Shown here: positions 57,430 to 64,000 of the stretch, in pieces
How the letters are laid out: each line of letters opens with the position of its first letter
Numbering within the stretch: position 1 is the stretch's first letter
Source: Anaerofilum sp. An201
GTDB taxonomy: Bacteria; Bacillota; Clostridia; Oscillospirales; Ruminococcaceae
Direction of reading: 5' to 3'
Length of the DNA: 64,000 nucleotides
Assembly: GCF_002160015.1 (NCBI RefSeq)
Contig: NZ_NFJT01000017.1
Span: forward strand, 1 to 64,000
Translations under genes and position numbers: made by a program
The notes under the pieces: generated by a model
Seen by the model: only the letters and a program-made list of their open reading frames with translations
What the model was told of the DNA's origin: nothing
The model's database searches: none

Positions 57430-58686
57430 TTATGCAAAATCCTTCATATTGATGGTGCGGCCGGTCACGCGGGACTCCTCGGCCGCCAGCGCGATGCGGT
57501 GGCTCTCCACCGAGGCGTCCACTCCGGTGCCGCCCGCATAGACGCCGCCGGTGCGCATTTGGCGCACGACATCTTCCATAAAGCCCTTGTCGCCGCCGGA
57601 ATGTCCCTCCAGACCGCCATCCAGATGGTAGACCTGGGTGTCGCCGTCGGCAAAACGGACCACGCGGATCTTGTTCTCTTCCACGTCGCCGGTGATCTGG
57701 CCGTGGGTGCCCATGATCTTCACGGTGCGGCTGCCCTCCCAGGTGAAGGCGCACATGGTGAAGGAGGCGGTGATGCCGTTGTCAAACTCCAGATTCACCA
57801 CCTGGTGGTCCACAACGTTGTTGTCGCAGTGGTAGACGCAGCGTCCGTAGGGACCGCGGCGCAGTGCCTCGCGCACCGCCTCGTCGGTGTCGTCGAGGCT
57901 GACAACCTTGCGGATGACCGGCACATGTACGCCGGTGTCCCGCAGATAGATGTGCTCGGCGTTGTAGGGGCAGCTGTCGGCGGCGGGACAGCCGTCCAGA
58001 CAGTAGTCGGGGGCACCGGCGGGGGCGTTTTCCGGCTTGAAATGACCCAGACTGCCGAAGGACGACACCTTCGCGCAGTGGCTGCCCGCCATCCACAGCA
58101 GGATGTCCATGTCGTGGCAGGACTTCTGCAGGATCATGGGACTGGTCTCGTCCTCCCGCCGCCAGTTGCCGCGCACAAAGCTGTGCGCCTGGTGCCAGTA
58201 GGCGACGTTCTCGATCTGCTGGATGCTCTGCACCTGTCCGATCACACCGGAGTCCAGAATCTCCTTCACCTTGCTGAAGAAGGGGGTGTAGCGCAGCACA
58301 TGGCAGACGGTCACCAGACGACCGGTGCTGTGGGCGCGCTCACACAGGGCGGCCAGCTCGGCAGTGCTGCGGCTGATCGGCTTTTCCAGCACTACATGAT
58401 ATCCCGCATCCAGGGCCGCCAGTGCCGGGGCGATGTGCTGGTTGTCCTGGGTGCAGACAAAGGCGCAGTCGGCCATGCAGGGACGCGACAGCAGCTCGCG
58501 CCAGTCCTCCACCGCGTTTTCCGGGGAAATGCCGTGGTCGCGGCAGAACTCGGCGCGACGGGCGGCGTCCGGCTCGGCCACCGCCACAAATTCAATTTCC
58601 TCCGGGTGCCGTAGCGCATAGGCGCCGTATACCTGCGCGCCGCGCTGTCCCGCCCCCAGCAGGATGGCTTTCACTGTTTGTTCCAT
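57430..58686 (-). CDS. Gfo/Idh/MocA family oxidoreductase
   Basis: This 418-residue NAD(P)-dependent sugar dehydrogenase-like protein has the Rossmann nucleotide loop in AILLGAGQRGAQVYG (8-22) and the catalytic Lys in VLEKPIS (Lys102). HVLRYTPFFSKVKEIL and the C-terminal beta-sheet domain with FDNGITASFTMCAFTWEGSR follow the family. A Cys-rich insertion (DYCLDGCPAADSCPYNAEH) may bind a metal; similar inserts occur in some family members. It could oxidise or epimerise an imported uronic acid or amino sugar. It is coupled by 15 bases to the GH88 gene. Confidence 0.9.
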   Translation of the reverse strand: MEQTVKAILLGAGQRGAQVYGAYALRHPEEIEFVAVAEPDAARRAEFCRDHGISPENAVEDWRELLSRPCMADCAFVCTQDNQHIAPALAALDAGYHVVLEKPISRSTAELAALCERAHSTGRLVTVCHVLRYTPFFSKVKEILDSGVIGQVQSIQQIENVAYWHQAHSFVRGNWRREDETSPMILQKSCHDMDILLWMAGSHCAKVSSFGSLGHFKPENAPAGAPDYCLDGCPAADSCPYNAEHIYLRDTGVHVPVIRKVVSLDDTDEAVREALRRGPYGRCVYHCDNNVVDHQVVNLEFDNGITASFTMCAFTWEGSRTVKIMGTHGQITGDVEENKIRVVRFADGDTQVYHLDGGLEGHSGGDKGFMEDVVRQMRTGGVYAGGTGVDASVESHRIALAAEESRVTGRTINMKDFA

Positions 58687-58713
58687 GATGGTTTTCCTCT
58701 CTTTGCAGATCTG

Positions 58714-61131
58714 TCAGATGGCCTTCCATTCTGCCTGGTTTTCATTTTCCTGCAGGCAGACCGTTTTTTCTCCGTGCGCAAACTCCCATCCGCCCGCACA
58801 GGGACGGATCTCCACCTGCATCGTCTTTTCAATGCACAGCGCCGTCAGCAGACGACCGGCGCGCGCGGCGGTATAGGGGGCACACAGCTGCCACACCGGG
58901 CGGTGTTCGCCGTCCTGCAGATCGCGGACATAGGGCGCGCTCCACTGCCAGTTCAGCGGCACCACCCGCAGGGTGACATCCCCCACACGGGCGACGGCCT
59001 GGCCGTTTTCCAGCTTCCATTCGCCGAAGCAGTTCAGCAGGAATTCCACATGGTCGGCCTGGCCCAGCGTGAAGGTATCCTCCACCACCGCAAGCTCGGC
59101 AAAGGCGGACAGCATCCGCCGCTGCACGCTCTTGTAGACGCCGTCGCTCCAGGCAGCGGTGTCATCGCTGGCAAAATCAATCGCCCCTTCGTACTCGGTG
59201 GCGTTCAGCACAGTGCCGCCCCGCTCATTTCGTCCCTGCACCGACAGCACACCGTCGGCGCGCATCGGGTACAGAAGGCTGTGGCTGCGCGCGTGGCGCA
59301 GATAGAACAGCTCCGACTCGAAATAGTTCGCCGAGCCGCAGTCGGGGCAGAGGGTGTATCCCCCCGCCTCCAGCAGCAGGCTGCCCTTGTCGGCGTGGAA
59401 ATGGGTGGGATAGGTGGGACCGGTGCACAGGTGCACCCGGGTGGTCAGATCCTGGCCGGTGCGCAGCGAACCGAGCTGTCCGGTCACCGGGAAGATGCGG
59501 CAGATATGGTCCCCGCCGCTGACCCGGCCGTCCGGCAGCGGACAGGCGATGAGGGCGAAGGTGTCCTTGTCCATCTCGCCCTGTGCCAGCAGGCGCTCGT
59601 AGAGGTCCTTCCAGGCTGTGTCGCCGGTGAACTGGAAGAAGCTGCCCGCCAGCGCACAGCTGACATGGGTGCGGGGATGGGCGTCGTTGACCGGATGCAG
59701 CACGGTGGAGTCGTCCTCCATCGACAGCATCGACAGCTCAAACGCGCCGGTTCCGGCGAAGATGTCGCGGTAGAAGGTGAAGGGCTGGCCGTGCATCCGG
59801 GCCAGCGCATAGAAGGCGGGCAGCACCTCGTTGAAGGTGAACATCCAGTATCCCGGGCCTTCCAGCACGCCGCCGTCGGCCTGCACATAATTGTTGATCA
59901 TCTCTTTCAGGTCCGCCTCCGACTGCTCCAGGTCGCGGGTATAGCGCGGATACCGCGGCAGCAGCGCCAGCTGGGCAAACACCCGCCCGTAGCTGAAGAC
60001 GATGCCCTGGTTCATGTGGCGGATGTACTCCACCCGGCGGAAATCCGATTCGATGCGCGGCAGGCCCTTCATGGCCAGCGCGTCCCGCAGGATCTGCTTG
60101 GCAAAGGGGGTCAGCAGCTGGCCGCACCAGTCCAGCACCAGCGCCACCGTCTTGCAGTAGATGGTTTCGGTGAAGCTGCGGTGATGCCAGGTGGCGCCGG
60201 GCAGCACCCCCATCGGAGACTCGCACCAGTATTCGCAGTGCGCCAACGACAGGGCATGCCGCGCCGCCATCCGCAGCATCTCCACATTCCCTTCCACCAT
60301 GCCCACAAAGGCCAGATTCTCGATGGCGGTGTGCATGCCGCAGGCATTCTGGGACAGATCCGGTGCCCATGCCTTGTCCCGGCTGCGGTTCCAGCGCCGG
60401 TCGTAGTGGGGCACGAAGCGGCCGATATAGCTCTCGGGACAGATGGCCATATCCCGCCGTGCCTGCTGCTTTTTCTGCTGATACACCGCCGCAAAGGGAG
60501 GCTTTGTCAGCTTCTCACGCAGGACAGGCAGGTCTTCTGCGCCCAGCAGGATGCCGATGTCCGGCACCGGGCTGGCGGGAGGATTCTCCGCAAAGCAGCC
60601 GGGCCAGTCGGCGGGGTACTGCGGTTTGCGTGACAGCATCTGTTCCAGCCGTCCGCTGTGGGCAAGGCCCAGCCAGCACAGGTTCCCCTCGATGCCGTCC
60701 GTCCGGCTGGCGACGGTGATGGTCAGCGCGGTCATCCGCGCGCCCTCAAAGCGCGCGGTGTATTCGTCGCTGGTGCCGGTGCCCGGCACGCCGTCCAGCA
60801 GCCGCCGGACGGTGCCGTCGATCTCGGCGTCCACCCACAGGCGGAAATCCTTCGGCAGGCTGCCGAACAGGATGAAGGTGTCGTAATCGGTCAGATCGAT
60901 GTCGCAGCGGCGCCGCAGCTGCAGCACCGGCTTGTCCGCCACCGTGCGGTCCACGCACAGGTTGGCAAACGCCCACGCCTGCTCGGCGCGCGCCACCGCT
61001 CCGTTTAGCGGCTGTACCTCGTATTCGTCCAGCACGCGGTAGCGGGGATCGAGGTCTTCGTAATCGCTGGTGCCGCCGTCGAAAAACGGCTCGATGATGG
61101 CTTCCGCCTCGTTGATCTCGATGATTTTCAT
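58714..61131 (-). CDS. Heparinase II/III-like protein
   Basis: This 805-residue protein has an N-terminal beta-sandwich (about 1-190), a central alpha/alpha-toroid and a C-terminal beta-sheet domain beginning near THFHADKGSLLLEAGG, the signature of the heparinase II/III family (PL12/15/21-like). It may cleave heparin, heparan sulfate, alginate or a related uronic polymer by elimination. Central segments NACGMHTAIENLAFVGMVEGN and ATWHHRSFTETIYCK contain candidate catalytic Asn, His and Tyr. No signal peptide is seen, so it would act on short imported chains. It follows the solute-binding lipoprotein and its attenuator. Confidence 0.85.
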   Translation of the reverse strand: MKIIEINEAEAIIEPFFDGGTSDYEDLDPRYRVLDEYEVQPLNGAVARAEQAWAFANLCVDRTVADKPVLQLRRRCDIDLTDYDTFILFGSLPKDFRLWVDAEIDGTVRRLLDGVPGTGTSDEYTARFEGARMTALTITVASRTDGIEGNLCWLGLAHSGRLEQMLSRKPQYPADWPGCFAENPPASPVPDIGILLGAEDLPVLREKLTKPPFAAVYQQKKQQARRDMAICPESYIGRFVPHYDRRWNRSRDKAWAPDLSQNACGMHTAIENLAFVGMVEGNVEMLRMAARHALSLAHCEYWCESPMGVLPGATWHHRSFTETIYCKTVALVLDWCGQLLTPFAKQILRDALAMKGLPRIESDFRRVEYIRHMNQGIVFSYGRVFAQLALLPRYPRYTRDLEQSEADLKEMINNYVQADGGVLEGPGYWMFTFNEVLPAFYALARMHGQPFTFYRDIFAGTGAFELSMLSMEDDSTVLHPVNDAHPRTHVSCALAGSFFQFTGDTAWKDLYERLLAQGEMDKDTFALIACPLPDGRVSGGDHICRIFPVTGQLGSLRTGQDLTTRVHLCTGPTYPTHFHADKGSLLLEAGGYTLCPDCGSANYFESELFYLRHARSHSLLYPMRADGVLSVQGRNERGGTVLNATEYEGAIDFASDDTAAWSDGVYKSVQRRMLSAFAELAVVEDTFTLGQADHVEFLLNCFGEWKLENGQAVARVGDVTLRVVPLNWQWSAPYVRDLQDGEHRPVWQLCAPYTAARAGRLLTALCIEKTMQVEIRPCAGGWEFAHGEKTVCLQENENQAEWKAI

Positions 61132-61166
61132 AGTGCGTCCTCCTGCCTTTTCCGGCAGTTTCCTGC

Positions 61167-61201
61167 AAAAAGGGCAGGTGCAAGTCTCCTCGCACCTGCC
61201 C
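61167..61201 (-). terminator. Attenuator after the binding-protein gene
   Basis: On the minus strand GGGCAGGTGC pairs perfectly with GCACCTGCCC around a 10-base loop, followed by five Ts. It lies 31 bases past the lipoprotein stop and 36 bases before the heparinase-like start. It probably allows partial readthrough so that the binding protein is made in excess. Confidence 0.85.
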
Positions 61202-61231
61202 GCTTTCCGGTTATGGTATGGATGGTATGGT

Positions 61232-62713
61232 TCAGGCTTTGCTGGCCAGGAACTCGTCCACCTGGCTCTGCAGCTCGGCGGTGACCTTCTCCAGACCGGC
61301 CTTGTTCAGCTTGTCCATCATTTCGGGGATCACGGTGTTGTAATCCTGCAGGCCGTAGTAGAGGATGTCCTTGTACTCCAGCCAGATGGCCTCGCAGGTA
61401 GCCATCTCGGTCTCGATGGGGGTGCGGTCAGGCACAAAGCCAAACAGGGGATCCAGAGCGGCTTCCTCGTTGCCCTTCATGGTCTCCTCCCACACGCCTT
61501 CGACGTCGGCCTCGGTCAGGTAGGCGTTGAACTGGTTGCCCAGCATCCAGGCGCTGGCAGTCCAGCAGTCGGGCAGCTTCTTCACGCGGCCGTCCACCAT
61601 CTCGTAGTCCTGCCCTTCCAGACCGTAGAACAGCATGTTGGAAACTTCCACATTGCCGAAGATGTAGTCGTAGAGCTGGATGGCCTTTTCGGGATGCTCA
61701 GAGTTCACGTTGACAGCGGTCAGGGTGCTCTGTACGGCCATGGTGTTGATCACGCCGTCGCTGAGGGGGAAGGATACCCACTCGTTGCCATAGGTGGCCA
61801 GCAGAGAGGCATCGTTGCCGGGCTTCATGCGGGAGTAGCGGGACAGGATCTGGCCCTGGCTCAGCATGGTCTGCTCGTCCTTCATGGTGGCGGCGTCGGC
61901 AGGCATATAGCCTTCGTCCTTCCACAGCTTCATGGACTTCAGGTCTTCCTCGATGTCTTCAAAGTACTTGGTGTTGGAGATCTTCTTGGTCTCGGGATCG
62001 TAGGTCAGGAAGGGCACGTTCATGATGGTGCTCTCCGGGGTTTCCATGAACATCAGGTCATGGTTGATCACACCGCCGCCGCGGGTGGCGTACTTGTCGG
62101 GATAGGCGGTCTTCAGGGTTTCCAGGGTGGCGTTCAGGTCTTCCCAGCTGTCGATGGCGTTCACGTCGATGCCCTGCTCTTCCACAGCGGATTTCAGGAT
62201 CATGTAGCCGGCCTGGTCGTACATCACCTGGTAGTTCATCAGGGCGTAGATGCTGCCGTTCACCTTGATGCCGTCCCAGAACTTCTCGGGAATGGTGCCC
62301 ATCATGTTGGGAGCGTTCTCCTTCAGCATATCCTCGGTGAGCTCCAGATACGCGCCCTTACCGGCGGCATTCACATAGTTGTTGGCCCAGTGAGAGGTGA
62401 AGCACAGATCCCAGTCGTCGCCGCCGGCCATCGCCATCTGCATCTTGGTGTCGTAGTCACCGGGAGCGATGAAGCGCAGGTCCAGGGTCATGTTGATGTC
62501 TTCTTTGAGTTTCTCGTTGACGGCAGCCATCACGCTGTCGTAGTTCTTGGGCTCATCGCCGCGGATCATCCACACGATTTCGGTGGTCTCCTCATTGGAG
62601 CCGCCGGCCGAACCGGAAGCGGGAGCGGAAGAGCCGCCTTTGCCGCAGCCAGCCAGCAGACCGGCGCCCATTACGCCTGCCATAGCAAGTGCAAACAGTT
62701 GTTTCTTTTTCAT
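61232..62713 (-). CDS. Sugar ABC transporter solute-binding lipoprotein
   Basis: This 493-residue binding protein has a lipoprotein signal (MKKKQLFALAMAGVMG, lipobox LLAGC with Cys23), then a Gly/Ser-rich linker. The mature domain is of the large LplA/DUF3502 type used by importers for complex oligosaccharides; GDYDTKMQMAMAGGDDWDLCF and YALMNYQVMYDQ are typical. It delivers oligosaccharides to the two permeases encoded just upstream. An energising ATPase is not encoded here and is usually a shared MsmX-type protein. It is followed by the attenuator. Confidence 0.93.
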   Translation of the reverse strand: MKKKQLFALAMAGVMGAGLLAGCGKGGSSAPASGSAGGSNEETTEIVWMIRGDEPKNYDSVMAAVNEKLKEDINMTLDLRFIAPGDYDTKMQMAMAGGDDWDLCFTSHWANNYVNAAGKGAYLELTEDMLKENAPNMMGTIPEKFWDGIKVNGSIYALMNYQVMYDQAGYMILKSAVEEQGIDVNAIDSWEDLNATLETLKTAYPDKYATRGGGVINHDLMFMETPESTIMNVPFLTYDPETKKISNTKYFEDIEEDLKSMKLWKDEGYMPADAATMKDEQTMLSQGQILSRYSRMKPGNDASLLATYGNEWVSFPLSDGVINTMAVQSTLTAVNVNSEHPEKAIQLYDYIFGNVEVSNMLFYGLEGQDYEMVDGRVKKLPDCWTASAWMLGNQFNAYLTEADVEGVWEETMKGNEEAALDPLFGFVPDRTPIETEMATCEAIWLEYKDILYYGLQDYNTVIPEMMDKLNKAGLEKVTAELQSQVDEFLASKA

Positions 62714-62776
62714 AATGTCCTCCTTGGTATGATGTTTTTATCGTATCACACGCCGCACAGGGCGCGCAATTCAAAC

Positions 62777-63667
62777 TTATCCTTTCACCGCGCCGACGGT
62801 CAGGCCGCGGGTGAAGTATTTCTGGAAGAAGGGGAAGATGAACAGCATCGGGCCGACAGCCAGCAGACACATGGCCATGCGGGCGCTCTCACTGGGGAGA
62901 TTCTCCATGCCGCCCAGCGAGATGTTGTTCTGCATCTCCTTCAGGATCTCCATGATGTTGCGCAGCATCACCTGCAGCATGTACTGCAGCGGGTACATCT
63001 CCTTTTCGTCGATGTACAGCATGGCGGGCTGCCAGCTGTTCCAGTAGTCCAGCAGGGTCAGCAGACCGATGGTGGCCAGCGCCGGCTTGGACAGCGGCAG
63101 GATGAAGCGCAGGTAGATGGTGCCGTGACCGGCGCCGTCGATGCGGGCGGACTCGATGATCTCGTTGGGGATATCGGCCATGAAGGTCTTCAGCATGATG
63201 AGGTACCACACGTTCACCAGCAGAGGAATGATCATCGCCGCGTAGGTGTTTTTCAGGTGCAGCGTCTGGCTCATCAGGATGTAGGTGGGCACCAGACCGC
63301 CGTTGAACAGCATCGTGAAGAAAAAGAAGAAGGTGATGTGCTTTCTGTACGGGAAGTCGGGACGGGAGATCACATAGGCCGCCATCGTGGCCAGCAGCAG
63401 ATACAGGAAGGTGCCGCCGAAGGAGATGAGAATGGTCACCTTGTAGGCGTCCACGATGGTTTTGGGGTTATCGAAAATGTACTTGAATGCATTGAGATTG
63501 AACTCACGGAAGAAGAAGGGATATCCGTTTTGGCTGATGGATGCCTCGCTGGTGAACGAGATGAACACCACCGACAGAATGGGGATGATGAAGACAGCCG
63601 ACAGCAGGATAAAGAAGGCGTTCAGCAGGATGCTGACCACGCGTTCGTGGCGTTTGTTGGTAATCAT
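62777..63667 (-). CDS. Carbohydrate ABC transporter permease (YtcP/LplC-like)
   Basis: This 296-residue permease has six membrane segments and the EAA loop ESARIDGAGHGTIYLRFILP, which docks the ATPase. FNGGLVPTYILM and LLDYWNSWQPAMLYI are characteristic of the LplC/YtcP subfamily for polysaccharide-derived oligomers. It pairs with the other permease 22 bases upstream and the lipoprotein downstream. Confidence 0.93.
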   Translation of the reverse strand: MITNKRHERVVSILLNAFFILLSAVFIIPILSVVFISFTSEASISQNGYPFFFREFNLNAFKYIFDNPKTIVDAYKVTILISFGGTFLYLLLATMAAYVISRPDFPYRKHITFFFFFTMLFNGGLVPTYILMSQTLHLKNTYAAMIIPLLVNVWYLIMLKTFMADIPNEIIESARIDGAGHGTIYLRFILPLSKPALATIGLLTLLDYWNSWQPAMLYIDEKEMYPLQYMLQVMLRNIMEILKEMQNNISLGGMENLPSESARMAMCLLAVGPMLFIFPFFQKYFTRGLTVGAVKG

Positions 63668-63689
63668 GTGCTTGCTCCTTTCCCCAGAA

Positions 63690-64000
63690 TCAATATAGCG
63701 CGTAGTCGGGATTGATCTTCTTCACAACCTTGTTTGTGAAGAGTACCAGAATAAAGCCGACTACCGATTTCAAAAAGCCTGCCGCCGAGCTCATGCCGAT
63801 GTTGCCGCTCTGGATCAGGGCGCGGTATACATAGGTTTCCAGCACGTCGGTGGTGGGATACAGGGTCTTGGAGTCCATCGGCACCTGGTAGAACAGGCCG
63901 AAGTCGGAGTTCATGATCTTGCCCACCGCCAGGATGGTGAGGATAATCATCATCGGGTACAGGAAGGGCAGCGTGATGCGCCGGATCATCTGCAGGCGGG
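63690..64000 (-). CDS. Carbohydrate ABC transporter permease (YteP/LplB-like), N-terminus off window
   Basis: Only the C-terminal 103 or so residues are present; the frame continues to the right edge (Arg-Leu-Gln before MIRRITLPFLYP). That segment, including the end of the EAA loop, is typical of LplB/YteP permeases. FGLFYQVPMDSKTLYPTTDVL and AAGFLKSVVGFILVLFTNKVVKKI match their C-termini. It is the first visible gene of the transporter operon; the promoter must lie to the right. Confidence 0.88.
   Translation of the reverse strand, partial: RLQMIRRITLPFLYPMMIILTILAVGKIMNSDFGLFYQVPMDSKTLYPTTDVLETYVYRALIQSGNIGMSSAAGFLKSVVGFILVLFTNKVVKKINPDYALY

Noticed and set aside
1-64000. tRNA or rRNA genes
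   Set aside because: No cloverleaf with a TTCGA-type T-loop and CCA-end context, nor any rRNA-like segment, was recognised by eye; a dedicated tRNA scan was not possible.

Overview
The window looks like a chromosomal segment of a GC-rich gut Clostridia species, most likely Oscillospiraceae (Faecalibacterium/Gemmiger/Subdoligranulum-like). This is inferred from Firmicute-type sigma-A promoters and AGGAGG ribosome sites, the GlgC/GlgD pair, a TPP-controlled thiamine salvage operon, and a lipoprotein-dependent Lpl/Ytc-type sugar ABC importer. Most of the window is GC-rich. About 17 kb (roughly 24.57-41.7 kb) is clearly AT-richer and looks acquired.

Layout. 1-9605 (minus strand): prophage head/tail module in late-operon order from small terminase to a tape measure gene that runs off the left edge. 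Its terminase end lies directly beside the host gene ilvD, with no integrase or lysogeny genes between. 9797-17611 (minus): ilvD with its own promoter and leader hairpin, then the glycogen operon glgB-glgC-glgD-glgA. 17935-21499 (minus): a CorA-type transporter with a long leader carrying a coupled small ORF, two tandem cytidylate-kinase-like genes, and a DD-carboxypeptidase with a peptidoglycan-binding domain. 21536-23539 (minus): a six-repeat peptidoglycan-binding protein that appears 5'-truncated. 23732-24604 (plus): a patatin-like phospholipase.

24722-41713 (minus): one long surface-polysaccharide operon. It encodes an EpsG-type polymerase, glycosyltransferases (GT2, GT4, GT32 and one unassigned), two pyruvyl transferases, two left-handed beta-helix acyltransferases and a Wzm/Wzt-type ABC exporter, read from a strong promoter at about 41.88 kb. 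42225-44476: a MATE transporter (plus) converging on a SpoU/TrmH RNA methyltransferase (minus). 44553-49221 (plus): TPP riboswitch and thiD-thiT-tenA-thiW-thiM-thiE, a salvage-only thiamine locus. 49299-49919 (minus): a tail-anchored DUF4145 protein.

50008-64000 (mostly minus): an intracellular glycosaminoglycan or uronic-acid glycan utilisation locus. Two permeases and a lipoprotein import oligosaccharides. A heparinase II/III-like protein, a GH88 unsaturated glucuronyl hydrolase, a sulfatase, a Gfo/Idh oxidoreductase, two UroD-superfamily proteins and an unclassified alpha-barrel-like protein would process them. A divergent AraC regulator sits among them. None of the catabolic enzymes shows a signal peptide, so processing is probably cytoplasmic.

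Most of the region is recognisable. The least explained parts are the UroD-like proteins and the unclassified protein in the glycan locus, the corA leader ORF, an apparent frameshift in one glycosyltransferase, the structured gap inside the thiamine operon, and the odd end of the prophage.
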